DNA of 64,000 nt from an uncultured Christensenella sp. (GCA_910578065.1 CAJTPB010000007.1:1-64000); one strand, 5' to 3'; counted from the first letter of the stretch, positions 34,678-43,389 are shown. The notes: generated from the letters alone by a model not told the origin. Numbers and translations are program-made.

Positions 34678-34881
34678 TTAAATTCCGTATCTTTTCTTGA
34701 ATTTATCGACGCGTCCGCCGGTATCGACGAGCTTCTGTCTTCCCGTAAAGAAAGGATGGCATTTGCTGCAAATATCCACTTTCAAAACCTCTACGTCTTT
34801 GGTCGTGCCCGTTTTGAACGTTTCGCCGCAAGCGCATACCACGGTTACTTCGTGATAATTCGGATGAATATCAGACTTCAT
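34678..34881 (-). CDS. rpmE: 50S ribosomal protein L31, zinc-binding form
   Basis: 67 residues with MKSDIHPNYHEVTVVCACG and VDICSKCHPFFTGRQK, giving the CxC...CxxC zinc-binding set. The zinc-less paralogue used during zinc starvation would lack these cysteines. A GAGGTGAG site precedes the ATG and a consensus promoter lies about 45 bases upstream. Confidence 0.97.
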   Translation of the reverse strand: MKSDIHPNYHEVTVVCACGETFKTGTTKDVEVLKVDICSKCHPFFTGRQKLVDTGGRVDKFKKRYGI

Positions 34882-34921
34882 ACTAACTCACCTCGCATAG
34901 TCTTTTTTCGAATACTTTCCT

Positions 34922-34950
34922 ATTATAACAGCGTTTTTCCCGTTCGTCAA
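34922..34950 (-). promoter_or_regulatory. rpmE promoter
   Basis: TTGACG (34945-34950), 17-base spacer, TATAAT (34922-34927), minus strand. Confidence 0.88.
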
Positions 34951-35061
34951 CTGATTTTGAAAGTGAAACGAAAAAACTTGCTTTTCTTTCCCAAAAAAAT
35001 TTTAATTTTATCCCGCACCCGCCCGCGGCAGGGCGAATTGCGTATTTTTTCCGCGAATTGC

Positions 35062-35090
35062 TTGCAAAAACAAAATTCCTGCTGTATAAT
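35062..35090 (+). promoter_or_regulatory. Promoter of the MDR dehydrogenase gene
   Basis: TTGCAA (35062-35067), 17-base spacer, TATAAT (35085-35090), about 40 bases before the start codon. Confidence 0.86.
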
Positions 35091-35131
35091 AACGAAAGCG
35101 AATTGAGCAAACTGATATAAAAGGAGTTTCT

Positions 35132-36142
35132 ATGAACGTCTGGACTTTGGGCGCTCCCAACCGTCTTGTAAAAGAAACACAGCAAAATCCCGAACCCGGC
35201 GAGGGCGAACTGAAAGTGCGCATTACCAAAGTTCTCGTAAACGGGCTGGACGCTATGATCCACGACGGCTCTATTCGGGTCACTTATCCCTTGATCCCCG
35301 GAAGATTTGCCGTGGGCAGAGTGGTAAGCGAAAACGGACCGATCGGATTGCAAAAGGGCACGCGGGTGCTAATGCACACGTTCCGCCCCTGCAAAGATAC
35401 GGGCACGCAGAAAAAAGACTTTTCCGCCGACGACTACGGCATCTGCGGGCAGACGGCGGACGGCTTTTTAAGAGATTTCGTCTGCGTCGGTCAAGACGAA
35501 CTGATCGCCATTCCCGATACCGTAAGCGACGAATCGGCACTGCTCGTCGAACTGGTTGCCCTTGCAAAAGCGACGGTCGAACTGCTCGACGTACAAAAAG
35601 GTCAGCATATCGCGGTGTTCGGCGGCGACATGCTGGGAAACTTCATCTGTCAGCTTTTGATCTATCAGCAGGCTTCGCCCGTTTTGATCGACAACCACAC
35701 CAAACGGTTGGATTTCGCGAAAAAATGCGGCATATATTATACCTCTTTTTCAGACGATACTTTGGTAGACGAGGTCGCCAAAATTACGGGAGGAAGACTT
35801 GCCGAAGGCGCGATTTACGTTACCTCGGCAGGATTGCAAGATAAAGCGCTGCCCTTTAAAGTAAGCGCGCGCGCCACGAGCGCCGTGTTTACGGGCTTCC
35901 ACGGGCACGACCTTACCGTAAACATCAACAACGCGTTAAAAAAACAGATTACCGTATACGGCGTTACCAACGGGTCGGACTATATTCCCACCGCGATCAA
36001 CCTGCTTGCAAACAAGGCGATCGATCTTTCGCAGTTTGCCGTAAACGCATTCGACGCGAACAAAATTTCCGAAGAGCTGGAAAAGATCGCGCACAACCCC
36101 ACGGGCGATATCAGCGCCCTTTCGATTGCGGAATTGATTTGA
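35132..36142 (+). CDS. MDR-superfamily (zinc-type alcohol dehydrogenase-like) oxidoreductase without zinc ligands
   Basis: 336 residues with a GroES-like N-terminal domain (about 1-135) and a Rossmann domain (about 145-270; HIAVFGGDMLGNFICQLL in place of GxGxxG, then VLIDNHTKRLDFAKKCG). The Cys/His residues that normally bind catalytic and structural zinc are missing: the position usually GHE/GHD reads PGRFAVGRVV. It is therefore probably a zinc-independent reductase or a non-catalytic relative. AAGGAG precedes the ATG. Single-gene transcript ending in a hairpin that intrudes into the next gene. Substrate unknown. Confidence 0.83.
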   Translation: MNVWTLGAPNRLVKETQQNPEPGEGELKVRITKVLVNGLDAMIHDGSIRVTYPLIPGRFAVGRVVSENGPIGLQKGTRVLMHTFRPCKDTGTQKKDFSADDYGICGQTADGFLRDFVCVGQDELIAIPDTVSDESALLVELVALAKATVELLDVQKGQHIAVFGGDMLGNFICQLLIYQQASPVLIDNHTKRLDFAKKCGIYYTSFSDDTLVDEVAKITGGRLAEGAIYVTSAGLQDKALPFKVSARATSAVFTGFHGHDLTVNINNALKKQITVYGVTNGSDYIPTAINLLANKAIDLSQFAVNAFDANKISEELEKIAHNPTGDISALSIAELI

Positions 36143-36149
36143 TAACGGA

Positions 36150-36206
36150 TATCTGAGTTTTCCTTCCCGCTTTACATATGCTTCGGAAACTCAGATACTT
36201 TTTTTT
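36150..36206 (+). terminator. Strong intrinsic terminator that contains the cls start codon
   Basis: Left arm TATCTGAGTTTTCC (36150-36163) pairs with GGAAACTCAGATA (36185-36197), one bulged T, followed by CT8 (36198-36206). The 21-base loop holds ATG 36178, the start of the cardiolipin synthase, and the T-run encodes its residues 8-10. Confidence 0.85.
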
Positions 36207-37620
36207 GGGAAGACTTTTCCCCTGCGCGCTGCTTTTGGCGGCGACGGCGGCGGGGATCGTTGCGCTTTCTATTTATTTGCCCATAGCATTATTGCCCATC
36301 ATGGCGATCGAGCGCGCTTTTGCGCTGGGGGTATGCCTGTTCACCATGCGGCAAACGGAATTGCCCGAAACGCGCGCGGCGTGGCTTTTGATCGTACTGC
36401 TTCTTCCGTGGACGGGCGCCGTTTTACGCCTGTGCAAAAAACGGGCGAACGAGCGCAGCCGAACGTGCCCCGCGCAAACGGAACGCTTTTGCGGCGCGTT
36501 CGGGGCGGTGCAATCGGTTGCCGAGCATTGCGGCTTTGCCCCCTCTCTCGCGCAGACGGTCGAATATTTTTCCACGGGGAAAGATCTTTATCCCCGTTTG
36601 CTTGCCGATTTAAACGGCGCGAACAAATTTATTTTATTGGAATATTATATCGTAGAACGGGGGGAATTTTGGAATTCCGTTCTTGCGATCTTACAAAAAA
36701 AGGCGCGCGAAGGCGTAGACGTTCGCTTGATCTACGACGATTTCGGCTGCGTTTCCACCCTGCCCAAAAGGTATGCGGAAGAACTGCGACGAATGGGGAT
36801 CGCCGCTTATCCCTTCCAAAAAGTGCGCGCGTTTCCGCTGCGCAAACTCAACCAAAGGGATCACCGAAAAATCGCCGTAATAGACGGAACGACCGCCTAT
36901 ACGGGCGGCATTAACCTTGCCGACGAATATATCAACGTTACCGTAAAATACGGGCATTGGAAGGATACCGCCGTAAGACTTACGGGCGCGCCTGCGGGCG
37001 CGTTCGCAAAGCTGTTTGCGGAACGATGGAATTATCGCTTTCCGAACGATCCCGCGCCCTTTTCGCCCTGTGCGGAGAAAGGGGATATTCCCTGTATTCC
37101 CTACTGCGACGAACCGGCGTCCTACCGCGAACGCGTTTGTCCCAAACTGTACCGCACGGTTTTTTCCCGCGCGGAGAAAACGCTTTATCTGTGCACGCCT
37201 TACCTTACCGCGGACGACGTGTTTTTGCAAACGCTGATCCTTGCGGCGCAAGCGGGCGCGGACGTGCGGTTGATGATCCCGCATATTCCCGACCGAAAAA
37301 GCGTATTCGCCTTGACCCGCCGCTGCGCGCGCATACTGGAATCTTGCGGGGTAAAAATACGCGAATATACCTGCGGCTTTCTGCACCAAAAAACGTTAAC
37401 GGCGGACGGCGCGTTATCTGCGGTCGGCACGTATAACCTCGATTTCAGAAGTTTGTACTTGCAGTACGAGTGCGGCGTTCTCGTAAAAGACGAAACGCTG
37501 ACCCGCGCCATCGAGCGCGACTTTCTCGAAATGTGGGAGCAAGGCGTTCCCGTACCCAAAGCGGGCGTTTGCGAAAAGATTTTCGCCTCCGCGCTGAGTT
37601 TGCTTTCCCCACTCTTTTAA
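36178..37620 (+). CDS. cls: Cardiolipin synthase (phospholipase D type)
   Basis: Condenses two phosphatidylglycerols to cardiolipin and glycerol at the membrane. Residues 1-90 form two membrane helices plus the PLDc_N motif (AAWLLIVLLLPWTGAVL). Two HxKx4D active sites follow: DHRKIAVIDGTTAYTGGINL (about 227-246) and LHQKTLTADG (about 402). The 480-residue length is normal. I keep ATG 36178 because MLRKLRYFFLGRLF matches the usual N-terminus, although no Shine-Dalgarno sequence precedes it and the start lies in a terminator loop. Its own promoter is not evident. Confidence 0.93.
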   Translation: MLRKLRYFFLGRLFPCALLLAATAAGIVALSIYLPIALLPIMAIERAFALGVCLFTMRQTELPETRAAWLLIVLLLPWTGAVLRLCKKRANERSRTCPAQTERFCGAFGAVQSVAEHCGFAPSLAQTVEYFSTGKDLYPRLLADLNGANKFILLEYYIVERGEFWNSVLAILQKKAREGVDVRLIYDDFGCVSTLPKRYAEELRRMGIAAYPFQKVRAFPLRKLNQRDHRKIAVIDGTTAYTGGINLADEYINVTVKYGHWKDTAVRLTGAPAGAFAKLFAERWNYRFPNDPAPFSPCAEKGDIPCIPYCDEPASYRERVCPKLYRTVFSRAEKTLYLCTPYLTADDVFLQTLILAAQAGADVRLMIPHIPDRKSVFALTRRCARILESCGVKIREYTCGFLHQKTLTADGALSAVGTYNLDFRSLYLQYECGVLVKDETLTRAIERDFLEMWEQGVPVPKAGVCEKIFASALSLLSPLF

Positions 37621-37738
37621 AATACGGGCGCAGCGCCCATGCAAAATAACGAATTTTTAATACAGCACAAAAGATACACGCCGCCCGCAGGGCAATAAAA
37701 AATACGATACAAAGCGCCAATGCAAATAGCGGCAACAT

Positions 37739-37900
37739 CGCATTACGTAACAACTATCGCCCCTGCGCGGACAGAAAACGCAACTTCTGCTTCACTTAAT
37801 ACCAACGCTGAAATGGCGACATAGCATTGCAAACAAATATCGCTTCTGCGCGAACGACAAACGCAACTTCCGTTCCTGCGCAATATAAAACTTTTGCACC
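37739..37900. repeat. 84-bp direct repeat in the cls-HAD gap
   Basis: Two imperfect copies from about 37739 and 37823 share CATTRCRWAACAAMTATCGC, CTGCGCGRACRRMAAACGCA and ACTTCYG. The rest of the 355-base gap (37621-37975) shows no coding sequence; AAGGAC before the next ATG is the only signal I see. Confidence 0.68.
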
Positions 37901-37975
37901 GCCGGCAGAAAAACAAAGCCTCTGCGTACACAAGTTACACCGATACGATTAAGGGTTTTTTAGAAGGACTTATTT

Positions 37976-38779
37976 ATGATAAAGTTTATTGCAACCGATT
38001 TAGACGGCACGTTGCTGGACGAACAAAAACGGCTTCCCGCAGAAATTTTTCCGTTGATCGAAGAATTGCACCGATTGGGCGTTTTATTTGCGCCCGCAAG
38101 CGGACGGCAGTACGCAAACTTACAACAACTGTTCGCGCCCGTTGCGGATAAGGTGCTGTTCATCTGCGAAAACGGCGCGCTCGTCGCCTATCAAGGAAAA
38201 ACGCTTTACTGCAATCCCATTGCCGACGAAGCGCTGCCCGCCGCGCTCGACGAAATACGCGCGCTCCCCCACCTGTTCCCCATGCTGTGCGGCAGCGGCT
38301 GCGCGTACATAGAAAACGACGACGAACCGTTTTACGGATACGCAACGCACGCTTATACCAACTGCAAGCGGGTAAACAGCTTAAACGAAGTGATCGGCAA
38401 AGAAGCGGTGTGCAAGATCGCCGTATACGACGGGATCTCGGCGGCGGAAAACTGCATGAAGCATTTGCCTCAGCGCTTGCCTGCGTTGCGCACCATTATA
38501 TCCGGTTACGACTGGTGCGACGTATCTTCCCCCACCGCAAACAAAGGGGAAGCGATCCGCTTTATCCGCAATGCGTTTCACTTGAAAAAGGAAGAATGCG
38601 CCGCCTTCGGCGATCACATGAACGATTACGAAATGCTTTTGGAGTGCGGAGAAGCTTACGTTACCGAAAACGCGTACCCGCCCTTAAAAAAGATCATTCA
38701 CCGTACGGTGCCCGCCAATACGGAAGGGGGCGTGCTTCTCATGCTAGACGAAATGCTCAAACAGATCAAAGGAGAATAA
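37976..38779 (+). CDS. HAD-superfamily phosphatase, Cof type
   Basis: 267-residue haloacid-dehalogenase hydrolase of the Cof/YbiV/YidA class, which dephosphorylates sugar phosphates and flavin nucleotides. Motif I FIATDLDGTLLDE (catalytic Asp nucleophile and acid), motif II LFAPASGRQYANL, type IIB cap (about 80-190), motif III lysine in NKGEAIRFI and motif IV AAFGDHMNDYEML. AGAAGGA precedes the ATG, and one base separates its stop from the next gene. Substrate not predictable. Confidence 0.93.
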   Translation: MIKFIATDLDGTLLDEQKRLPAEIFPLIEELHRLGVLFAPASGRQYANLQQLFAPVADKVLFICENGALVAYQGKTLYCNPIADEALPAALDEIRALPHLFPMLCGSGCAYIENDDEPFYGYATHAYTNCKRVNSLNEVIGKEAVCKIAVYDGISAAENCMKHLPQRLPALRTIISGYDWCDVSSPTANKGEAIRFIRNAFHLKKEECAAFGDHMNDYEMLLECGEAYVTENAYPPLKKIIHRTVPANTEGGVLLMLDEMLKQIKGE

Positions 38780-38780
38780 T

Positions 38781-39332
38781 ATGAAATATTTAATCGCTTC
38801 CGACATACACGGTTCCGCTTATTACTGCAAACTGCTTGCAGAATGCTTTGGCAATTCGGGCGCGGAAAAATTATTGCTGCTCGGCGATTTGCTCTATCAC
38901 GGCGCGCGCAATCCCCTGCCCCGCGATTACAATACCTTGCAATGCGCCGAAATTTTAAACGAATTGAAAACTTCCATCGTCTGCGTTAAGGGCAACTGCG
39001 ACAGCGAAGTAGATCAAATGGTGCTTGATTTTCCCGTTCGGGCGGATTTTTTCCTGTTCGAACTGGGCGGGCGCGCGGCGATCGCAACGCACGGACACAA
39101 CCCGCCCGCACTGCAGAATCAACGCGATATGCTGTTCAACGGACATTTTCACGTGCCCGCATTCGAACAGCGGGAAGATTGCCTGTACGTAAACTGCGGT
39201 TCCGTTTCCATTCCCAAAGAAAATTCCCCCCATTCGTGCATACTTGCAGAAGGCGATACGCTCGCTTGGATCGACCTTGAAACGGGCAAGATTTTCCGCA
39301 AAGAAAATATCGCTCCCGAACTTGTTCGGTAA
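38781..39332 (+). CDS. yfcE: YfcE-like metallophosphodiesterase
   Basis: 183-residue calcineurin-type phosphoesterase. Metal ligands in order: SDIHGSAYY, LLGDLLYHGARN, VKGNCDSEVD, ATHGHNPP and NGHFHVP. The sequence and length match YfcE, a Mn-dependent phosphodiesterase of unknown cellular substrate. GGAG lies seven bases before the ATG. Forms a two-gene phosphatase operon with the HAD protein, ending at the terminator at 39360. Confidence 0.92.
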   Translation: MKYLIASDIHGSAYYCKLLAECFGNSGAEKLLLLGDLLYHGARNPLPRDYNTLQCAEILNELKTSIVCVKGNCDSEVDQMVLDFPVRADFFLFELGGRAAIATHGHNPPALQNQRDMLFNGHFHVPAFEQREDCLYVNCGSVSIPKENSPHSCILAEGDTLAWIDLETGKIFRKENIAPELVR

Positions 39333-39359
39333 CGGCATTTTGCAATAAAAAATCGAACG

Positions 39360-39400
39360 CGGAAGAAAATCTGCAACGCAGACTTCTTCCGTTTTTCTTT
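39360..39400 (+). terminator. Terminator after yfcE
   Basis: Stem CGGAAGAA/TTCTTCCG with an inner TCTGC/GCAGA extension, followed by TTTTTCTTTT. Confidence 0.85.
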
Positions 39401-39475
39401 TATATTGCATTGCAAAACAAATAAAAACATAATATCGGCAAAAATGACAAAAAAACAAAAAAAGCGGTAAGATAC

Positions 39476-39504
39476 TTGACAACGCCGCATATAATGTGTA
39501 CAAT
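39476..39504 (+). promoter_or_regulatory. Promoter of the 73-residue membrane protein
   Basis: TTGACA (39476-39481), 17-base spacer, TACAAT (39499-39504), about 37 bases before the start. Confidence 0.85.
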
Positions 39505-39540
39505 GAAAGTATCAAAAATTTAGTAAGGAGAGAACGTATC

Positions 39541-39762
39541 ATGGCAAGAAAGAGCGACTATTTCGGACTCGGTTACCTCGTAAGCGTTATCCTCGCGATC
39601 ATTCCTTTTACGGCATGGCTCTGCGGCGTTATTACGAGATTTTCCGAAGGTAAGATCGTAGCGGCATTGCTCCGCTTCTTTTTCGGATTCACCATTATTT
39701 GGATCTGCGATCTTATTCTTATGATCGTCAGCAAACACATTCTTCGTCTGCTGAACGTCTAA
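39541..39762 (+). CDS. Small membrane protein, 73 residues, unknown
   Basis: Starts at MARKSDYFGLGYLVS, with AAGGAG ten bases upstream; an in-frame ATG at 39496 would lie inside the promoter. Two hydrophobic helices (about 9-31 and 42-66) are separated by a short basic loop (TRFSEGK), giving a hairpin membrane topology. No conserved family is recognised; it resembles small clostridial superinfection- or YccF-like membrane proteins only in size. A strong promoter and terminator on both sides argue for a genuine, well expressed gene. Confidence 0.85.
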   Translation: MARKSDYFGLGYLVSVILAIIPFTAWLCGVITRFSEGKIVAALLRFFFGFTIIWICDLILMIVSKHILRLLNV

Positions 39763-39770
39763 TCAAAGCA

Positions 39771-39803
39771 AAAAACCCGTCTGCTTGTGCAGGCGGGTTT
39801 TTG
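39771..39803. terminator. Terminator between convergent genes
   Basis: Stem ACCCGTCTGC/GCAGGCGGGT with a TTGT loop, T-run to the right and A-run to the left; can serve both the small membrane gene and the phosphatase gene. Confidence 0.9.
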
Positions 39804-39812
39804 CATGCCCTT

Positions 39813-40883
39813 TTATAAATCGAACGCGATCGCCGTTAAATCGTCGTTAAACGTACCGCAAAATTCGGTAAGCGCGGCTTTCAACCGCTCGATAAAATGT
39901 TCGGCGTTAAACGATCGCTGTAAAATACCTTCTACCCGTTCGAGCGAAAACTGCTCGCCCGAATCGTTTTTGCTTTCGATCGTTCCGTCCGTCAACAGCA
40001 CGAGGATATCCCCCTTGCGGTAGCCGATCAATCCGTCGCGGTATTCGAAATCGGGGATCCAGTTGGAAATAGGGGGGGAATTCATTACGATCTCGTCAAT
40101 CCCCATGCCGCTTTTCAGCAATATGGGTGCGTTGTGCCCCGCCGCCGAATAGCGGATCTCCCGCCGTTCCTTATCTAAATTCACCGCCGCCGCGGTCACG
40201 TAAGAACGTTCGTCTAAATTGAGTTCTTGAAATTTTACGTTCAGCTTTTTTAAGGCAAGCGCGGGGGAAGGCTCGCTTCTGTCCCAGCCCGCTTTTACAA
40301 ATGCGGAAAGCATGCCCGCCGAGATTCCCTTGCCCGAAACGTCTGCGATCACCCCTACCGTATTGCCGTGCAATTCGTACACGTCGGGAAGATCGCCGCC
40401 GATCTCTCTGCACGGAATGTACATAAACGAATAGGGCACCCCGCCTTCCGCCTTGGCAGGGGGCAGCAAACGCTGTTGAATATCCTGCGCGGAGTGCATT
40501 TCCCGCGCGATCTCCATTTCGTACGCGTTGTCTACAATGCCCAAAAACAGTTTGCCGAGCGGTTTTACCTTAATGCGAAGCCCTACGTTTTTTTCGCCGT
40601 CTTCCCCGCTCTTTAAAATAATATTGCGGAACGCAAGCCCGTTGCCCCCGATCGCGTCGCTGAACAGGTTGCGAATGGGGCAGTACGCGCACTTAATGCC
40701 GTAACCGCACTTTTGTTCCTTTTCCCCGCAGGAAACGGCGTCGCGCAAGCTCCCCTTCCCCTTTAACACGGAAGAAAAGTAATCGCGGAACGCCTTATTC
40801 GCATAACGCACCCGCATATTCCTATCTACGACGATTGCCGCCGTAGGAATGGAATTGAGCACGCTTTTATATAAATTCGACAT
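39813..40883 (-). CDS. PAS-SpoIIE (PP2C-type) serine phosphatase with a four-cysteine PAS motif
   Basis: 356 residues. The N-terminal PAS-like region (1-125) holds four cysteines, SCGEKEQKCG and KCAYCPIRN (Cys52, 59, 65, 68), a pattern I know from PAS domains thought to bind a metal or Fe-S cofactor. A short helical stretch QDIQQRLLPP marks the start of the SpoIIE/RsbU phosphatase domain (about 145-356), with metal-binding GGDLPDVYEL, VIADVSGKGI, YSAAGHNAPIL and LLTDGTIE. It probably dephosphorylates an anti-sigma-factor antagonist or similar protein under redox control. It lies two bases after the lipid-kinase gene. No STAS or RsbW gene is nearby. Confidence 0.9.
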   Translation of the reverse strand: MSNLYKSVLNSIPTAAIVVDRNMRVRYANKAFRDYFSSVLKGKGSLRDAVSCGEKEQKCGYGIKCAYCPIRNLFSDAIGGNGLAFRNIILKSGEDGEKNVGLRIKVKPLGKLFLGIVDNAYEMEIAREMHSAQDIQQRLLPPAKAEGGVPYSFMYIPCREIGGDLPDVYELHGNTVGVIADVSGKGISAGMLSAFVKAGWDRSEPSPALALKKLNVKFQELNLDERSYVTAAAVNLDKERREIRYSAAGHNAPILLKSGMGIDEIVMNSPPISNWIPDFEYRDGLIGYRKGDILVLLTDGTIESKNDSGEQFSLERVEGILQRSFNAEHFIERLKAALTEFCGTFNDDLTAIAFDL

Positions 40884-40884
40884 T

Positions 40885-41754
40885 TCAACCTCGGTACAGT
40901 TTCAGTTTGCCCGTTACGATTTCCGCGCACAGCGAACGGGCAAGGAACAGTTCGCCGTCGTATTGCGCGGTGCAGGCGGCTTCGGGCACGATCTCCGCAC
41001 GCGTGCAAGCGATGCGCTTTGCAATGGGCAGCGTTAAAATTTCCCCTTTCATCAACTTGATCAGCGCGCCCGGCAATTTGCTCCGCTTGGGGCTTTCGAT
41101 CACCAAAAGTTCCAATTTTCCGTCGTCGATCACGGCGGGCGGGCACAGGGGGATTCCCCCGCCCAACTGCTTTCCGTTGCACACCGCGGCGATCAACGCT
41201 TTATGCTCTTCGTAAACGCCGTCTGCCGAAACGCGGATCTTGATTCCGCGGTAACGGATCAGCGAAGCGATTAAACTGAAAAAATATTTGATTTTTCCGT
41301 GAAAGATTTTTCCGCGCTCGCAGCGCGTTAAAATATCCACGTCCATGCCTACCCCCGCTATATTAAGGGCGCGTCTGCCGTCTTGAAACTGAATATAATC
41401 GACGGGCTTGGGCTCGGCATGAAATAGCAAATCGAGCGCCGCCGCCCCGTACGGAACGTTCGCCGCTGCGGAAAAGTCGTTGCCCGTACCCGCGGGGATC
41501 AATCCGAGCACGCACCGATCGGGGCGCGCAATGCCGCTTAACACTTCGTTCAGCGTGCCGTCGCCGCCCATTACGACGAGGAAGTTTTCTCCCCGTTCGG
41601 TCAGTATGCGCGCAAGTTCGGTTGCATGCCCCTTCTTTTGCGTTACGTGCACGCAGTATTCCATCCCCTCTGCTCGAAAACGCGCTTCCGCTTGCGCAAG
41701 AATCTTTTTCCCCTTCTTTTTCAACGCTTTGGGCGTAACGATAACGTTCAGCAT
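40885..41754 (-). CDS. Diacylglycerol/lipid kinase (DgkB/YegS family)
   Basis: 289-residue soluble lipid kinase. Nucleotide-binding VVMGGDGTLNEVLSG and IPAGTGNDFSAA are intact, followed by the family's beta-sandwich domain (NIAGVGMDVDIL, GGGIPLCPPAVIDDGKLELLVI). Members recycle diacylglycerol to phosphatidate in Gram-positive bacteria. It would feed the cdsA/cls pathway. Its promoter shares a -35 hexamer with cca. Confidence 0.92.
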   Translation of the reverse strand: MLNVIVTPKALKKKGKKILAQAEARFRAEGMEYCVHVTQKKGHATELARILTERGENFLVVMGGDGTLNEVLSGIARPDRCVLGLIPAGTGNDFSAAANVPYGAAALDLLFHAEPKPVDYIQFQDGRRALNIAGVGMDVDILTRCERGKIFHGKIKYFFSLIASLIRYRGIKIRVSADGVYEEHKALIAAVCNGKQLGGGIPLCPPAVIDDGKLELLVIESPKRSKLPGALIKLMKGEILTLPIAKRIACTRAEIVPEAACTAQYDGELFLARSLCAEIVTGKLKLYRG

Positions 41755-41792
41755 GATTTTCTCTCACTTTTGTAAAACAATGCGACAAACGT

Positions 41793-41844
41793 ATTATATA
41801 ACATTTCGCGAAGAATTGCAATTTTTTTCTTAATTTGCTATACT
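41793..41844. promoter_or_regulatory. Divergent promoter pair sharing one palindromic -35 hexamer
   Basis: TTGCAA (41816-41821) is its own reverse complement. On the plus strand it lies 17 bases before TATACT (41839-41844), driving cca. On the minus strand it lies 17 bases before TATAAT (41793-41798), driving the lipid kinase. Both promoters fit consensus, yet only one polymerase could occupy the hexamer at a time. Confidence 0.85.
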
Positions 41845-41873
41845 GTTTTTATAAAATTTTCACCGAGGCGAAC

Positions 41874-43229
41874 ATGCGCGGAATTTTACCTGAAAACTTG
41901 ATCGCGTTGGCAAACGCATGCGAAAAACCGCTGTACTTGGTGGGAGGAAGCGTGCGCGATTTTCTGTGCGGGTTCCCCCCGAAAAGCGCGCCCGATTGGG
42001 ATATCTGTTCGAGCGAAACGGAAGACGGTTTGATCGCCGCCGCGCAAAAGGCGGGCTTTACGGCGCGCGCCGTTTACCGCAACACGGGCACGGTAAAACT
42101 GACGGACGGCGCGGGTACGGACTGCGAATTTACCCGCTTCCGCACCGATCGCTACGTGCGCGGTTTTCATGCCCCTGCCGAAATTTTCTTTACCGACGAT
42201 ATCGGGCAGGACGCGCGCCGAAGGGATTTTACCTGCAACGCCGTCTACTACGATATTGCGAGCGGTGCGTTCTGCGATCCGCTGGGCGGCATAAAGGATA
42301 TACAAACAAAAACGATGCGCACCGTTTCCTTCGCAAAAAAAGTTTTCGGCGAAGACGGGCTGCGTTTGCTTCGCCTGTGCAGACAGGCGGCGCAGATCGG
42401 CTTTTCGCCCGACGACGAATGCCTTGCGGGCGCGCGCGAAAACGCCGACCTTATTTGCGATATCGCGCCCGAACGGATCTTTTCCGAACTGCAACTGCTG
42501 CTGCATGCGGACGAAGCGCACGGGGTAAAAGACGGCGTTCTGCGCGGTTTGCGCTTGCTCGACGTAACGGGCGTGCTCGACCGTATTCTGCCCGAATTGG
42601 CGCAGGGTAGAGGAATGGCGCAGCGCAGCGATTTTCACGATCATACGGTGTTGGAACATTCTTTCCGCTGCGCCGCATATGCCCCGCCCCGGCTGCGGAT
42701 TGCCGCACTGTTACACGACGTCGGCAAGCCTTTTTGTATGAAGCGGGACGGAAATTTTTACGAGCACCCGCAGGAAGGCGCGCGCATATCGAGGGAAATT
42801 TTACAACGGCTGAAAGCGCCCAAAAAGCTGACGGCGGATACCGAACGGCTTGTTTTATTGCACATGTACGATTTTAACTGCGCTATGCGCGAAAACAAGG
42901 TACGCAGGGAAATCGTACAAAATTTTGCCTGTTTGCAAGATCTGCTCGCCTTAAAACAGGCGGACTTTACCGCCTGCAAGGGAGATCTCTCCCCCGCCCC
43001 TACGGTAGAAAAGTGGACACGCATTTCAGAACAAATGCAAAAAGAGGGCGCGCCCCGCACCCTTGCCGAACTTGCGATAAACGGAAGCGATTTGATCGCA
43101 AACGGAATCCCCCCGCAAAAGGTAAGCGCAATTTTAAACGAACTGCTTTTATACGCGGCGCAAAACGGCGAAAAAAATATAAAGTCCGCCCTGTTAAAAC
43201 ACGCAAACAACGTCCTTCGCAATTTATAA
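41874..43229 (+). CDS. cca: CCA tRNA nucleotidyltransferase with HD domain
   Basis: Class II polymerase adding or repairing the 3' CCA of tRNAs. The N-terminal head has YLVGGSVRDFLCG and the catalytic carboxylates in APDWDICSS, then RRDFTCNAVYYD and GEDGLRLLRLCRQAAQ. A C-terminal HD phosphohydrolase domain follows (HTVLEHSF..., LLHDVGKP). 451 residues. ATG 41874 has GAGG five bases upstream; the in-frame ATG at 41835 overlaps the promoter. Confidence 0.94.
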   Translation: MRGILPENLIALANACEKPLYLVGGSVRDFLCGFPPKSAPDWDICSSETEDGLIAAAQKAGFTARAVYRNTGTVKLTDGAGTDCEFTRFRTDRYVRGFHAPAEIFFTDDIGQDARRRDFTCNAVYYDIASGAFCDPLGGIKDIQTKTMRTVSFAKKVFGEDGLRLLRLCRQAAQIGFSPDDECLAGARENADLICDIAPERIFSELQLLLHADEAHGVKDGVLRGLRLLDVTGVLDRILPELAQGRGMAQRSDFHDHTVLEHSFRCAAYAPPRLRIAALLHDVGKPFCMKRDGNFYEHPQEGARISREILQRLKAPKKLTADTERLVLLHMYDFNCAMRENKVRREIVQNFACLQDLLALKQADFTACKGDLSPAPTVEKWTRISEQMQKEGAPRTLAELAINGSDLIANGIPPQKVSAILNELLLYAAQNGEKNIKSALLKHANNVLRNL

Positions 43230-43389
43230 TTATACCTATCAGCCGAGCGTATCGGGCACAAGAAATTCCGCACTGTAAGCACGCGAACAATTTTCTTATG
43301 CACAAGGCAAACAGAAAATTTTGCGCATCAGATCACGCACAAATGCGGCGCAAACACCCGCATTGTCAAACGCATATTCGTGCGCCCTG

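Noticed and set aside
36143..36177. cls start at a downstream codon that avoids the terminator
   Set aside because: No downstream ATG, GTG or TTG in the first 100 bases has a ribosome-binding site, and the N-terminus from ATG 36178 resembles other cardiolipin synthases.
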